Positions 33,153-43,736 are shown, numbered from the stretch's first letter. The stretch is 54,611 nt of DNA from Candidatus Nanopelagicales bacterium (GCA_009694585.1 SHUQ01000004.1:1-54611); one strand, 5' to 3'. The notes: generated from the sequence alone by a model not told the origin. Made by a program: numbers and translations.

Positions 33153-33161
33153 AATCCACTC
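33150..33161 (+). promoter_or_regulatory. Putative leaderless -10 element (TAGAAT-N6-ATG) for def
   Basis: TAGAAT at 33150-33155, 6-nt gap, ATG at 33162; no SD in the gap. Confidence 0.5.
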
Positions 33162-33707
33162 ATGGCGGTTCAACCCATTCGACTGTTCGGCGACCCCGTG
33201 CTGCGCACTCCGGCTGTCGCTGTAGAGACTTATGACAAAGAGCTACGAAAACTTGTTACTGACCTAACCGACACGATGCAAGATGCCCCAGGCGCGGGCT
33301 TGTCAGCTCCGCAGATCGGTGTCTTGCTTAGGGTGTTTACCTATTGGGTTGACGATGAACTTGGCCACTTGATAAATCCAGAATTGGTTTTGTCTGATGA
33401 ATTGCAAGACGGTGAAGAGGGCTGCCTTTCACTCCCGGATCTCGCATTTGACACTAAGCGGGCACTTAGTGTTGTGGCCCGAGGCATGAATATGCACGGT
33501 GAACCGATACTAATTGAAGGCAGTGATCTCTTGGCGCGCTGCGTACAGCATGAAACCGATCATCTCGATGGCATCATGTTTATTGATCGTTTGGACCCGC
33601 AAGCGCGCCGCGAAGCCATGCGATTGGTTCGCGAGTGCGAATGGTTCGGCAACCCAGCTCCTACCGTGCAGATGAGCCCCCATTCCCTTTCGGCCCGGTG
33701 GCTGTAG
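33162..33707 (+). CDS. def: Peptide deformylase
   Basis: GAGLSAPQIGV, EEGCLSLPDL, QHETDHLDG motifs. Confidence 0.96.
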   Translation: MAVQPIRLFGDPVLRTPAVAVETYDKELRKLVTDLTDTMQDAPGAGLSAPQIGVLLRVFTYWVDDELGHLINPELVLSDELQDGEEGCLSLPDLAFDTKRALSVVARGMNMHGEPILIEGSDLLARCVQHETDHLDGIMFIDRLDPQARREAMRLVRECEWFGNPAPTVQMSPHSLSARWL

Positions 33708-33710
33708 CCA

Positions 33711-34640
33711 GTGCGTTGTGTTTTTGCGGGTACGCCCGCCGTTGCCGCGGTTGCACTTCAAGTGATTTTGGACTCGCCACATGAGGTGGTGGCGGTAATT
33801 ACGCGTCCGGATTCGCGCGCGGGGCGGGGTCAAAATCTGACATCGAGTGAGGTAGCAGCACTGGCTCATGAGGTCGGTATTCCGGTGCTAAGTCCGACTG
33901 ATCTTCGTGATGCAGATTTTGAAATGAGATTACGAGCACTCGAGCCGGACTGCTGTCCGGTAGTTGCCTATGGTGCCTTGGTGCCCGCCGAATTACTCGC
34001 AGTACCAAAACATGGCTGGGTTAATCTGCACTTTTCCCTGCTGCCGGCGTGGCGTGGAGCGGCACCCGTGCAATGGGCACTGCTCACCGGTGATGTCATG
34101 ACGGGCGCGACGACCTTTAGGCTTGAAACTGGGCTTGATACCGGGCCGGTATATGGCACCGTGACCGAAGAGATTTTGCCGAGTGATACCGCAGGTGCGG
34201 TACTGGGACGACTCGCGGGAGTAGGCGGGCAATTACTCGTATCGACCTTGGATGGCCTTGCTTCCCGATCAATCGAAGCCGTGCCCCAACGCAATTTCGA
34301 TATCAGTTACGCCCCGAAGCTAACCGCCGAGGACGCGCGAATTAGGTGGACTGACCCCTGGATCGGCGTGGATCGACACATTCGCGCGACCACGCCCAAC
34401 CCGGGGCCTTGGACCTTGGCCGGCGGCGAGCGGATCAAAATCGGGCCACTTAGTGTGAATCAAAATGTGTCTGACAGTGATCTGCCACCTGGGCAACTAG
34501 CCGTGGTCAACGGCGCGGTGTTGGTCGGCACCGCTACGAGTTCAGCCCAGTTGAATTTAGTGCAGCCGGCCGGCAAGAAATTGATGCATGCTGGTGATTG
34601 GGTTCGCGGGCTCCGGGCACAGTTGCCGAGATTTGAATGA
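33711..34640 (+). CDS. fmt: Methionyl-tRNA formyltransferase
   Basis: CVFAGTPAVAAVAL, NLHFSLLPAWRGAAPVQWALLTGD, TGLDTGPVY motifs. GTG start. Confidence 0.95.
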   Translation: MRCVFAGTPAVAAVALQVILDSPHEVVAVITRPDSRAGRGQNLTSSEVAALAHEVGIPVLSPTDLRDADFEMRLRALEPDCCPVVAYGALVPAELLAVPKHGWVNLHFSLLPAWRGAAPVQWALLTGDVMTGATTFRLETGLDTGPVYGTVTEEILPSDTAGAVLGRLAGVGGQLLVSTLDGLASRSIEAVPQRNFDISYAPKLTAEDARIRWTDPWIGVDRHIRATTPNPGPWTLAGGERIKIGPLSVNQNVSDSDLPPGQLAVVNGAVLVGTATSSAQLNLVQPAGKKLMHAGDWVRGLRAQLPRFE

Positions 34641-35986
34641 GCCTTGACCCGGCTCGCAAGGCCGCATTTGAAGTTCTTAGGTCAGTTCGTGAGGATGATT
34701 CGTATGCGAATTTGACCATGCCGGGTGTGCTGGCGCGCATGTCACTTACCGGACGCGATGCTGGCTTTGCCACCGAACTTGCGTACGGAACTTTGCGCTG
34801 GCAAGGGTTCTACGATGCTATTTTGATAACCTGTGCGTCTCGGGCCTGGGCCGACGTCGACCCTGGCATGCAGGCGGTCCTTCGATTGGGAGCTCATCAG
34901 TTATTGTGTATGCGCGTGCCTTCGCATGCTGCCGTTGACTCCTCATGTGAACTTGCACGTGCACTTGGTTCCGCCGGCGGTGCATCTGCTCGAGCCGGTT
35001 TTGCAAATGCCATCCTCCGCAAAGTGGCAGCCCATGACCTTGACTACTGGGTCGAGCTGGTTGGGGCAATCGGCGGACTAGAAGGGCTCGCCACGCGCTG
35101 GTCGCACCCAGCTTGGATCGTGCGCGCATTTCAAGATGCCCTCGGTGAACGACGTAGTGAACTGCCGGCACTGCTAGCTGCTGACAATGAACCCGCACAC
35201 CCGGTTTTGGTTGCGCGTCCGGGCCGGATGGACCCGGAGGTACTCAGAGGACGTTCGGAGGTATCGCCGGGCCGGTACTCACCTTTAGCTGCAGTTTTGC
35301 ATAGTGGAGCACCAGATGCTCTTGACATTGTTAGGAGTGGCGCGGTCGGGGTGCAAGACGAAGGCAGTCAATTGGTGGCACTTGCGCTGACTCGCGCGGA
35401 GGTTTCACATCCTGAAACTGATTGGTTAGACATGTGTGCTGGGCCCGGTGGTAAAGCCGCGGTATTAGCGGGTATTGCTGCAGAACGTGGGGTCAATTTG
35501 ACGGCTGTTGAGTTGCACCCGCATCGCGCTCATCTCATTGAACGTTCACTCGGGGGAGTCCCGGTTGAAATAATCGTTGGTGACGCGACAGACGCTCCGT
35601 GGGGTGACCAACTTTTTGATCGGATTCTGATTGACGCACCGTGCACGGGCTTAGGTGCACTGCGGCGGCGCCCGGAGGCTAGGTGGCGTAAATCTCCGGC
35701 CGACCTGTCGACCCTTGGGCCGCTGCAACGAAACTTACTCAAGTCGGCGATAGCAGCGACTCGGCCGGGGGGAGTGATCATTTATGCAACCTGCTCCCCA
35801 CACCTCGCCGAGACCGAATTCGTGGTCGCCGATGTGGTAGCGGGGCTGAGCAACGTGGCCATTGAGGATGCGCGAGATCTTCTGCCTGAGGTAACTGATG
35901 TCGGAAGCAGCCCCTTCGTACAGCTTTGGCCGCACCGCCACGGCACCGACGCGATGTTCTTCGCATTACTGCGCAAAACCGGCTAG
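34637..35986 (+). CDS. rsmB: 16S rRNA m5C967 methyltransferase / NusB-domain Sun protein
   Basis: N-terminal NusB-like domain, then DMCAGPGGKAAVLAGI, DAPCTGLGALRRRPEARWRKSPADL, YATCSPHLAETEFVV. Confidence 0.93.
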   Translation: MSLDPARKAAFEVLRSVREDDSYANLTMPGVLARMSLTGRDAGFATELAYGTLRWQGFYDAILITCASRAWADVDPGMQAVLRLGAHQLLCMRVPSHAAVDSSCELARALGSAGGASARAGFANAILRKVAAHDLDYWVELVGAIGGLEGLATRWSHPAWIVRAFQDALGERRSELPALLAADNEPAHPVLVARPGRMDPEVLRGRSEVSPGRYSPLAAVLHSGAPDALDIVRSGAVGVQDEGSQLVALALTRAEVSHPETDWLDMCAGPGGKAAVLAGIAAERGVNLTAVELHPHRAHLIERSLGGVPVEIIVGDATDAPWGDQLFDRILIDAPCTGLGALRRRPEARWRKSPADLSTLGPLQRNLLKSAIAATRPGGVIIYATCSPHLAETEFVVADVVAGLSNVAIEDARDLLPEVTDVGSSPFVQLWPHRHGTDAMFFALLRKTG

Positions 35987-36013
35987 CGAAGTGCTGGCAT
36001 TTGTAGCGCCGAT

Positions 36014-36025
36014 TAGTCTTTGCCC
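36014..36025 (+). promoter_or_regulatory. Putative leaderless -10 element (TAGTCT-N6-ATG) for rpe
   Basis: TAGTCT at 36014-36019, 6-nt gap, ATG at 36026. Confidence 0.45.
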
Positions 36026-36694
36026 ATGGGAATCTTGATCTCACCTAGTGTGCTCAATAGTGATCTGTCATGTTTGGCTGAGGAGGTTGCCCGGGTCGCC
36101 GATTATTCCGACTGGATCCACCTCGATGTGATGGATAATCATTTTGTCCCGAACCTTACATTCGGGGTCTCAGTTGTTGAGTCTTTGCTGAAAAATATAG
36201 CTATCCCCGCCGACTGCCACCTCATGATTGCCGACCCAGATCGTTGGGCGCCCGCTTATGCCGAGGCCGGGGCGAGCAGCGTGACATTTCATATTGAAGC
36301 GGCAGCAAACCCTGTGCAATTGTGCCGAGACTTGCGGGCAGCAGGTGCCCGGGCCGGCGTTGGCTTGAAGCCCGGTACCGACATTTCCGCGGTAGCAGAA
36401 CTCATGCCGGAATTAGACATGATTTTGATTATGACTGTCGAACCAGGATTTGGTGGTCAATCGTTCATGACTGACATGTTGCCGAAAATCGAGCAAGCGC
36501 GCGCACTGGTAGTCGGGGCCGGCACCGATATTTGGGTGCAGGTTGATGGCGGCATAGATATTTCGACGATTGAGCGGTGCGCGAGTGCGGGTGCGAATGT
36601 TTTCGTAGCGGGTTCATCGGTGTACCGGGCCGAGGATCCTGGTGCCATGGTCGATTGCCTGCGCGCCCTAGCCCAAGACGCGACCCGATTGTGA
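36026..36694 (+). CDS. rpe: Ribulose-phosphate 3-epimerase
   Basis: [53 protein letters not shown] motifs. Confidence 0.96.
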   Translation: MGILISPSVLNSDLSCLAEEVARVADYSDWIHLDVMDNHFVPNLTFGVSVVESLLKNIAIPADCHLMIADPDRWAPAYAEAGASSVTFHIEAAANPVQLCRDLRAAGARAGVGLKPGTDISAVAELMPELDMILIMTVEPGFGGQSFMTDMLPKIEQARALVVGAGTDIWVQVDGGIDISTIERCASAGANVFVAGSSVYRAEDPGAMVDCLRALAQDATRL

Positions 36695-37704
36695 GCGTTT
36701 GGGAGAATGCCATGCGCGAAGCCATCGCGCTGGCGGTATCTGCTGGCCCAACTTGCAGCCCAAATCCGCGAGTGGGCTGTGTTCTGGTTAGTCCCGATGG
36801 CGAAATCATTGGCCGTGGCTACCACCAAGGTGCTGGCTTGCCACACGCCGAAGTGAATGCCATTGCAGCTGCTGGCGATTTAGCCCGCGGTGCCACAGCG
36901 GTCGTAACCCTTGAGCCGTGCAAACATAAGGGGCGCACCGGGCCGTGCACGCAGGCGCTGATCGATGCCGGGATTAGGCAGGTGGTTTTTGCGCAGGCCG
37001 ATCCATCGGCTGTCGCTGGTGGCGGGTCGCAGCTATTGACTAGTGCTGGTGTAAGTGTGGTCGGCGGGGTACTTGCCGATGAAGCGACACTGATCAATCG
37101 GGCTTGGACTCATGTGCAGGTGACCGGACGCCCCTTTGTAACAATCAAGACGGCAATGAGCCTTGATGGCCGGGTAGCAGACGCAGGCGGTGGGCCAACC
37201 GCTATCACCGGTGCGAAGACACGAACTTGGGTGAGTCAGTTTAGGTCTGGTGTAGATGCGGTGCTCGTTGGCACGAACACGGTGGTGGTAGACAACCCAG
37301 CGCTTACAGCACGTGATGGGATAGGGGCGCTGCTGTCCAATCAGCCGCTGCGAGTGGTGGTTGGCGAGCGGGACTTGCCTACGAATCTTCGTGTGTTCGC
37401 CGACGCTGGTTCAGGTAGGGCAATTCAAATTCGTGAGCATGATCCGGCCCGAATCCTTGGGGAACTGCATGACCGTCAGATTCAGCAGGTATTGATTGAA
37501 GGTGGCCCCACGATCATTTCTGCTTTCCTCCAAGCCGGTTTGGTCGACGAAATCCTCTGGTTTGTGGCACCGCAATTTCTTGGAGCTGGGCCGGTAGCCG
37601 TTCAGCCGCTACCTGGCCCGCGAGCGGTCATTGTTACCGCGGTCGAGGTCATCGGCAATGATGTACTCATTCGCGGGGTACTGAGCCCGGCACCGACCAC
37701 CTAA
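36691..37704 (+). CDS. ribD: Bifunctional riboflavin biosynthesis deaminase/reductase
   Basis: [35 protein letters not shown] (deaminase Zn site), [13 protein letters not shown] (reductase). GTG 36691 overlaps the rpe stop; ATG 36712 is an alternative. Confidence 0.93.
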   Translation: MSVWENAMREAIALAVSAGPTCSPNPRVGCVLVSPDGEIIGRGYHQGAGLPHAEVNAIAAAGDLARGATAVVTLEPCKHKGRTGPCTQALIDAGIRQVVFAQADPSAVAGGGSQLLTSAGVSVVGGVLADEATLINRAWTHVQVTGRPFVTIKTAMSLDGRVADAGGGPTAITGAKTRTWVSQFRSGVDAVLVGTNTVVVDNPALTARDGIGALLSNQPLRVVVGERDLPTNLRVFADAGSGRAIQIREHDPARILGELHDRQIQQVLIEGGPTIISAFLQAGLVDEILWFVAPQFLGAGPVAVQPLPGPRAVIVTAVEVIGNDVLIRGVLSPAPTT

Positions 37705-37713
37705 GATGAGTCA
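37702..37713 (+). promoter_or_regulatory. Putative leaderless -10 element (TAAGAT-N6-ATG) for ribE
   Basis: TAAGAT at 37702-37707 overlaps the ribD stop; 6-nt gap to ATG 37714. Confidence 0.5.
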
Positions 37714-38310
37714 ATGTTCACGGGTATTGTCGAAGAACTTGGGCGCATTGCGCATATCGAGTCTTTTCCTGATGCCGCCAAGTTGAAAATCCAAGGCGCG
37801 GTGGTGGTAAGTGATGTCAAGGCCGGTGACTCTATTGCGGTCAATGGGGTTTGCCTGACAGTTGTCGACCTCGGGACGGACTATTTCACGGCCGACGTTA
37901 TGGCTGAGACCCTGAACCGCAGTTCCCTAGGCAAAGTGGCCATCGGATCCAAGGTCAACCTTGAACGAGCGGCTCGATTGGACTCTCGCATTGGCGGTCA
38001 TTTGGTGCAAGGCCACGTAGATGGAGTCGGTTCAGTGATCGCCATCGATCCGGCACAACATTGGACCCTAATTCGTTTCACATTGCCTACACCATTGGCC
38101 AACTATCTAGTTGAGAAAGGCTCAATTACTGTTGATGGGGTGTCGCTGACTGTTGTTGAGGTTGGCCCAGATTACTTCTCGGTGTCCCTCATCCCAACTA
38201 CTTTGGAGCACACTACGCTGGGTGCGCTGTCGGTAGGAGACATTGTGAATCTAGAAGTTGACGTCATTGCTAAGTATGTGGAGCGCCTCATGAAGGGTGA
38301 AACTAAGTGA
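37714..38310 (+). CDS. ribE: Riboflavin synthase alpha chain
   Basis: [10 protein letters not shown] and the duplicated lumazine-binding fold ([13 protein letters not shown] / [12 protein letters not shown]). Confidence 0.96.
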   Translation: MFTGIVEELGRIAHIESFPDAAKLKIQGAVVVSDVKAGDSIAVNGVCLTVVDLGTDYFTADVMAETLNRSSLGKVAIGSKVNLERAARLDSRIGGHLVQGHVDGVGSVIAIDPAQHWTLIRFTLPTPLANYLVEKGSITVDGVSLTVVEVGPDYFSVSLIPTTLEHTTLGALSVGDIVNLEVDVIAKYVERLMKGETK

Positions 38311-39620
38311 TCCCGGCAGATGAGGTGTTTGCCAATGACGCCATCGAGGTAGCCCAGCCGTTAGCTGCTGAGACATTTGTTGATACCAGCCCCTCGGCCG
38401 GCCTTGATTCAATTGACTCGGCCATTGCAGCTATCAAAGCTGGTCGGCCCATAGTTGTCGTGGATGACGAAGATCGCGAGAACGAAGGCGACTTGATATT
38501 CGCAGCTTCCGCAGCGACCCCAGAAAATGTCGCCTTCATGATCAGGCACACTTCCGGGTACATCTGTGTTGGTATGAGTGGTGAAGTACTCGATCGCTTG
38601 GGGCTGCCGCCCATGACGGCGGTAAATGAAGATCGCAAGGGCACCGCTTATGCAGTTTCTGTAGATGCTCGCGACGTTGTAAGCACTGGTATTTCTGCCA
38701 TAGATAGATCACGGACAATTCGGGTTTTGGCAGATTCTGCTACCGATGCCTCCGACCTAACGCGACCCGGCCACGTCATGCCACTTCGAGCCGTCGAGGG
38801 CGGAGTATTGCGCCGCGCAGGTCACACCGAGGCCGCGGTCGATCTTGCTAAATTGGCGGGCCTTGCCCCAGCAGGAGCCCTGTGTGAGTTAGTAAATGAC
38901 GACGGCACGATGATGCGCGCACCGGATTGCCGAAGATTCGCCGATGAGCATGGGCTCGTGATGGTCTCCATCGCTGACCTGATCAAGTTCAAGCGCAGAA
39001 CCGAAAAACAAATCAGGCGTGTAGCGACAACAAAGTTGCCAACGGAGTTTGGTGATTTCATCGCGGTTGGTTATAGCAGCGATGTTGATGGGTCGGAGCA
39101 TGTCGCACTAATCGTGGGTGACATTTCTGACGGCGAGAATGTCCTAGTGCGCGTGCACTCTGAGTGCTTGACGGGTGACGTATTTGGATCCTTGCGCTGC
39201 GATTGCGGACCACAATTACACGGTGCCATGCGCAAGATCTACGAAGAGGGTCGTGGTGTGGTGCTGTATGTGAAGGGCCACGAAGGTCGGGGGATCGGAC
39301 TGCTACATAAATTGCGGGCATACGGCTTACAAGACTCCGGTCGAGACACCGTTGATGCGAACTTGGATCTGGGGTTACCAATTGATGCACGGGACTACGG
39401 CACCGGTGCGCAAATCCTTGCGGATTTGGGGGTCAAGTCGATGCGGCTTTTGACCAATAACCCAGCGAAACGTGCAGGACTCGAGGGTTATGGCCTATCT
39501 ATAATTGAACGCGTGCCGATGGAAATTGATGCCAATGACCACAATTTGACTTATTTGCATACGAAAGCCGAGCGGATGGGTCATACGTTGAAATTCGAGG
39601 CACAGGAGAACACTCCATGA
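38307..39620 (+). CDS. ribBA: Bifunctional DHBP synthase / GTP cyclohydrolase II
   Basis: [28 protein letters not shown] (RibB) and [38 protein letters not shown] (RibA). Confidence 0.96.
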   Translation: MIPADEVFANDAIEVAQPLAAETFVDTSPSAGLDSIDSAIAAIKAGRPIVVVDDEDRENEGDLIFAASAATPENVAFMIRHTSGYICVGMSGEVLDRLGLPPMTAVNEDRKGTAYAVSVDARDVVSTGISAIDRSRTIRVLADSATDASDLTRPGHVMPLRAVEGGVLRRAGHTEAAVDLAKLAGLAPAGALCELVNDDGTMMRAPDCRRFADEHGLVMVSIADLIKFKRRTEKQIRRVATTKLPTEFGDFIAVGYSSDVDGSEHVALIVGDISDGENVLVRVHSECLTGDVFGSLRCDCGPQLHGAMRKIYEEGRGVVLYVKGHEGRGIGLLHKLRAYGLQDSGRDTVDANLDLGLPIDARDYGTGAQILADLGVKSMRLLTNNPAKRAGLEGYGLSIIERVPMEIDANDHNLTYLHTKAERMGHTLKFEAQENTP

Positions 39621-40090
39621 GCGGTGCCGGAGCCTCAATCCTCCAGCCAAATGGTTCTGGCATTCGGGTCGCGATAGTCGCTGCGTCATGGCACGAGCAA
39701 GTTATGGCCGGCCTAATCGCTGGGGCTACCGGTGCCTGCACCGCGGCCGGGGCAGCTGCGTCACTCATTCGCGTTGCTGGGTCATTCGAATTGCCGGTGG
39801 TAGCTAAAGCCTGCGCTCTCTCGGAGCGATTCGATGCGGTTGTTGCGTTAGGTGTGGTGATCCGCGGAGGCACCCCACACTTTGACTTTGTCTGTGATGC
39901 GGCAACATCTGGGCTGAAGCAAGTTGCACTTGATCACCTAATTCCGGTCGGTTTTGGTCTGCTCACCTGCGATAACGAGGCTCAGGCAATTGATCGCGCC
40001 GGGTTGCCCGGTTCAAAAGAAGACAAAGGCGCTGAAGCCACCTGGGCGGCTATCAATACGGCTATTACCCTGCGCGATCTGTCCGATTAG
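39617..40090 (+). CDS. ribH: 6,7-dimethyl-8-ribityllumazine synthase
   Basis: [50 protein letters not shown] motifs. Confidence 0.96.
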   Translation: MSGAGASILQPNGSGIRVAIVAASWHEQVMAGLIAGATGACTAAGAAASLIRVAGSFELPVVAKACALSERFDAVVALGVVIRGGTPHFDFVCDAATSGLKQVALDHLIPVGFGLLTCDNEAQAIDRAGLPGSKEDKGAEATWAAINTAITLRDLSD

Positions 40091-40099
40091 CCGGCGCCG

Positions 40100-40111
40100 T
40101 AGGCTGGGCCC
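40100..40111 (+). promoter_or_regulatory. Putative leaderless -10 element (TAGGCT-N6-GTG) for hisE
   Basis: TAGGCT at 40100-40105, 6-nt gap GGGCCC, GTG at 40112. Confidence 0.45.
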
Positions 40112-40375
40112 GTGAAAACCTTCGATGATCTCTACGCTGAGCTAGCGCGCAAAATTGCCCACCAAGATGTGGACTCCGGCACTGTTAAGTTGCTGGATCA
40201 AGGGGTGCATGCAATCGGCAAGAAAGTGGTCGAAGAAGCTGCTGAGGCTTGGATGGCGGCCGAATATGAGGGCCATGAGCGCACGGCAGAAGAAATTGCA
40301 CAGTTGCTATACCACGTGCAGGTCTTAATGCTGGCGAGCAAAGTGAGCCTTGACGATGTCTATCGGCGGCTGTGA
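40112..40375 (+). CDS. hisE: Phosphoribosyl-ATP pyrophosphatase
   Basis: [18 protein letters not shown]...[15 protein letters not shown]; directly upstream of hisG. Confidence 0.95.
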   Translation: MKTFDDLYAELARKIAHQDVDSGTVKLLDQGVHAIGKKVVEEAAEAWMAAEYEGHERTAEEIAQLLYHVQVLMLASKVSLDDVYRRL

Positions 40376-41226
40376 TGACAATACTTAAAATCGCGGTTCC
40401 GAACAAGGGGCAACTTGCCGAGCCAGCTCGCGAGATGCTCACCGAAGCCGGCTACTTGCGCAACGGCGGGCTGCGTGATCTATTTATCAGTGACCCGGAT
40501 AACGATGTTGAGTTCTATTTCTTGCGCCCGAGAGATATTGCAATATATGTCGGCGAGGGCACCTTGGATCTGGGTATAACCGGTCGTGACATGTTGCTAG
40601 ATTCGGGATCGGTTGCGATGGAATTACTGCCGTTGGGATTTGCGCCTTCGAGTTTTCGATTTGCGGCTCCGATTGGTACTGCCAAGACTCCTGCCGACTT
40701 AGCGGGGCTGCGCATCGCAACCTCTTACTCGGGATTGCTAAATGCGTGGCTCACTGAACAAGGTATTTCTGCGCGTGTGGTTCGCCTTGATGGCGCGGTG
40801 GAGAATGCTGTGGCACTTGGCGTTGCTGACGCTGTCGCCGATGTTGTTGCCACCGGTACCACCATCAAGCGAGCCGGCCTTGAGTTGGTGGGTGAGCCGT
40901 TGCTCATCTCCGAAGCCTTGCTGATTCAGCGACGCGATGCGCAGGTGAACCCGGCGGTCGAAACATTTGTTCGACGCCTAAACGGAGTGATGGTTGCTCG
41001 TTCATATGTACTCGTTGATTACGACATTCGTTTGGAGTCACTCGAGCAAGCATGTGCCGTCACACCGGGCATTGAGTCTCCAACCGTTTCCGCACTTCAC
41101 GATGCAAACTGGCGTGCAGTTCGTGCGATGGTGCCAAGCGCTGATGTGCACCGGGTAATGGATGAGCTCTATGACTTGGGCGCGCGCGGGATTTTGGTAA
41201 CCGATATTCACGCTTGCCGCCTTTAG
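40372..41226 (+). CDS. hisG: ATP phosphoribosyltransferase (long form)
   Basis: [49 protein letters not shown] motifs; C-terminal regulatory domain. Confidence 0.96.
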   Translation: MMTILKIAVPNKGQLAEPAREMLTEAGYLRNGGLRDLFISDPDNDVEFYFLRPRDIAIYVGEGTLDLGITGRDMLLDSGSVAMELLPLGFAPSSFRFAAPIGTAKTPADLAGLRIATSYSGLLNAWLTEQGISARVVRLDGAVENAVALGVADAVADVVATGTTIKRAGLELVGEPLLISEALLIQRRDAQVNPAVETFVRRLNGVMVARSYVLVDYDIRLESLEQACAVTPGIESPTVSALHDANWRAVRAMVPSADVHRVMDELYDLGARGILVTDIHACRL

Positions 41227-41651
41227 TCAAAAAGAGCCAACTCGGCAAGAGCGCGGCCGGTCACCGCGTAGCGGCGCGGACCAGCAACGTCAATAACCAG
41301 TGCGTCCGCGCCGTCTTCAAGAGCTGACTGCGCGGCTTGGGTGCCTAGTACAGGCACCGGACGTGCGGATTGATCCCACATTGCGAGTGAATCTATCCCG
41401 GTGAAGGCGAGCAACCCTTTTTGGCCGGCCGCATTTATCATTGATACGGCCGCCATATGGCTGCTCTTATCGGATCCGCCCGTACCAATATCGTCAGCAA
41501 CTGCAACGACCGCGACTAAGAGTCGTGCAGCCTTTAAGTGTTCGATAAGTGATTTGGTGGGGGAGGCCAACTCAGCGCGCAGCGCAAGATTCGGCGCACC
41601 GTCATCATCTGGAAATGCCGGTAGCGCGAACTTCTTGCCCCCCGATGTCAT
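41223..41651 (-). CDS. SseB-like family protein
   Basis: PVLGTQAAQSALEDGADALVIDVAGPRRYAVTGRALAELAL and LLAFTGIDSLAMWDQSARPVPV resemble SseB N-terminal domain proteins. Only minus-strand gene called. Confidence 0.65.
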   Translation of the reverse strand: MTSGGKKFALPAFPDDDGAPNLALRAELASPTKSLIEHLKAARLLVAVVAVADDIGTGGSDKSSHMAAVSMINAAGQKGLLAFTGIDSLAMWDQSARPVPVLGTQAAQSALEDGADALVIDVAGPRRYAVTGRALAELALFD

Positions 41652-41657
41652 GGCGTG

Positions 41658-41663
41658 AGGGTA
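41658..41663 (-). promoter_or_regulatory. Putative leaderless -10 element (TACCCT-N6-ATG) for the minus-strand SseB-like gene
   Basis: Reverse complement reads TACCCT-CACGCC-ATG. Confidence 0.4.
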
Positions 41664-41682
41664 CGGGGGGAATATTCATCTA

Positions 41683-42879
41683 GTGAGTTCACCCCATGAA
41701 CCGGTGGCCCGGGTGATTCCAGCCTGGGCGTCAATGCTCGGTCTGGTGCTGGTGGCGGCAAATCTACGAGCCGCGGTGTCCAGCGTACCCGAGGTTATTG
41801 TCGACATCCGGGCGGAGTTGGGCTGGAATGACGTAGCGCTGGGGGCGCTTACCACCATCCCGGTGTTGTGCATGGGGGTATTCGCGCTGGCAGTACCGGC
41901 AATTTCGAACCTCTTCGGCCGCGGACGCACGGTGGCGATTGCTCTGAGTATTTTGGTTTTTTCCATGCTCATGCGGTTATGGGGCCCGGTACCGGGGGTC
42001 TTGTATCTCTCGGCCTTCCTGGCGGGTTTGGGTATCGCGCTGGCCGCGGGGCTGGTTCCGGGCATCGTCCGCGAACAAGTACCCGGTGCGGTTGGTCGGG
42101 CGACTGGCATTTGGAGTGCAGTTCTCATGTTGGGGGCCGGGGTCGGCGGTGCGCTCACGGTGCCAATTGCCATCTGGACCGGTTCTTGGACGTTGGCCTT
42201 AGCTTTTTGGGCAATCCCAGCCACAATCGCACTGGTTAGTTGGATCATCATCGAAAGGCCTAGCGGCGGTCATGAACGGGCACCAAGTGCCACGGTGCGG
42301 CTACGCGCATTGCCGTGGCGAGACCTAACTGCCTGGGCTTTGACCATGTTTTTAGCCCTGAATTCGGTAATTTTCTACAGTACCTTGGCCTGGCTGGCGG
42401 CCTCATACGATGATCGAGGCTGGGATCAGACGGCCGGTGGAGGGTTGTTCGGCCTTCTCACCGTGGCAATGATCACCGCCGCCTTGATCTTGCCACCTCT
42501 AGCGGACCGCTTTAGATTTCGCCGCACCCTTTATGTCCTTGTGGCGCTGATCAGCACGGTGGCGTTATTGCTAATTGGGTTTGTCCCAGATTTTCTGCCT
42601 GCATTGGTGCTAATCGTGGGCGGAATCGGCCTCGGGGGCACTTTTGCCCTCGGCTTAGTGCTGCTCAGTGAATACTCTGAAGATGCAGCCGGGGCGGCCC
42701 GGCTCACCGCGATGGCCTTTTTCGTCAGTTACTGCCTCGCAGCCCTTGGGCCGCTACTAACCGGGGTGATTTTGCAGGTTTGGGATTCTTGGCCACTGGT
42801 CTTTGGGTTTTTGGCCACGGTGAGCCTCGGACAGGTGCTGACGATCCTTCCCCTGAAGCGCGGTTTAGTTATTCGCTAG
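41683..42879 (+). CDS. MFS transporter (CynX/NimT-like)
   Basis: About 12 hydrophobic segments; LGLVLVAANLRAAVSSVPEVIVDIRAELGWNDVALGALTTIPVLCMGVFA typical of CynX/NimT-type MFS proteins. GTG start. Confidence 0.8.
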   Translation: MSSPHEPVARVIPAWASMLGLVLVAANLRAAVSSVPEVIVDIRAELGWNDVALGALTTIPVLCMGVFALAVPAISNLFGRGRTVAIALSILVFSMLMRLWGPVPGVLYLSAFLAGLGIALAAGLVPGIVREQVPGAVGRATGIWSAVLMLGAGVGGALTVPIAIWTGSWTLALAFWAIPATIALVSWIIIERPSGGHERAPSATVRLRALPWRDLTAWALTMFLALNSVIFYSTLAWLAASYDDRGWDQTAGGGLFGLLTVAMITAALILPPLADRFRFRRTLYVLVALISTVALLLIGFVPDFLPALVLIVGGIGLGGTFALGLVLLSEYSEDAAGAARLTAMAFFVSYCLAALGPLLTGVILQVWDSWPLVFGFLATVSLGQVLTILPLKRGLVIR

Positions 42880-42917
42880 GGGGCTGGTAGGGTTTTCCCG
42901 GTTGGTCTGGCCTTGGC

Positions 42918-43103
42918 TAGATCATGCAAGCGGAGCCTCGGCTCCCACCCGGTCACCGCCCATTTTTAAAGGTGCCCCGGGTCATGTGCTCAGCGCAGCG
43001 CTGTAGTTTGGCGCCCGCTGGGTCGTGCCGAGACCTCCGTGCGCCGCGCCGGAGGTCATTGTGGTTTCCGGGGTAGATCATTCCGCCACAGTAAGGAGGC
43101 ACC
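42918..43103 (+). promoter_or_regulatory. Structured 5' leader of the infC-rpmI-rplT operon
   Basis: Hairpins: GGAGC/GCTCC (42932-42945); ACCCGG-t-CACC pairing with GGTG-cc-CCGGGT (42947-42982); CAGCG/CGCTG (42991-43003); GACCTCCG/CGGAGGTC (43032-43057); then AAGGAG SD. Confidence 0.65.
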
Positions 43104-43736
43104 ATCAGCGTCGAGCCCCGGATCAATGACCGAATCCGCGTGCCTGAAGTTCGACTTGTCGGACCAAATGGTGAGCAGGTAGGCATCGTTCGCATCGAAG
43201 ATGCGCTGCGATTGGCAGCTGAAGCAGATCTCGACCTAGTCGAGGTGGCGCCAATGTCAAAGCCGCCGGTTTGCAAACTCATGGACTTCGGAAAATTCAA
43301 ATACGAAGCAGCCTTGAAGGAGCGCGAGTCTAGGCGCAACCAAATTCACACCGTCATCAAAGAAATGAAGCTCAGGCCGAAGATTGACCCGCACGATTAC
43401 GAGACTAAAAAGGGTCACGTCGAGCGGTTCCTTAAGGCGGGCGACAAAGTAAAGATCACGATCATGTTCCGCGGTCGTGAGCAAAGTCGCCCTGAAGTTG
43501 GCCTTCGGTTGCTAGCCAAACTTGCAGATGATGTTGAGGATTTAGGTTTTGTTGAGGCGACACCAAAGCAAGATGGACGCAACATGATCATGGTGCTTGC
43601 GCCTGCACGCCGAAAGCCAGATTCTGTGCGACGTGAACCACGTGCAGAATTTGCACTTGAAGGTGTAGCCCAAGCCGAAGCAGTAACTCAAGTGGTGGCT
43701 GAGATTGAAGTAGAACTGGATGTAGCCGAGGCCTAG
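43104..43736 (+). CDS. infC: Translation initiation factor IF-3, probable ATC start codon
   Basis: [32 protein letters not shown]...; in frame from ATC 43104 ([16 protein letters not shown]) with AAGGAG at 43093-43098. The supplied ORF begins at GTG 43140 and lacks the conserved N-terminal residues. Confidence 0.9.
   Translation: MSVEPRINDRIRVPEVRLVGPNGEQVGIVRIEDALRLAAEADLDLVEVAPMSKPPVCKLMDFGKFKYEAALKERESRRNQIHTVIKEMKLRPKIDPHDYETKKGHVERFLKAGDKVKITIMFRGREQSRPEVGLRLLAKLADDVEDLGFVEATPKQDGRNMIMVLAPARRKPDSVRREPRAEFALEGVAQAEAVTQVVAEIEVELDVAEA

Noticed and set aside
41676-42251. 191-aa minus-strand ORF opposite the MFS transporter
   Set aside because: Antisense to a convincing 12-TM transporter; shadow ORF composition.
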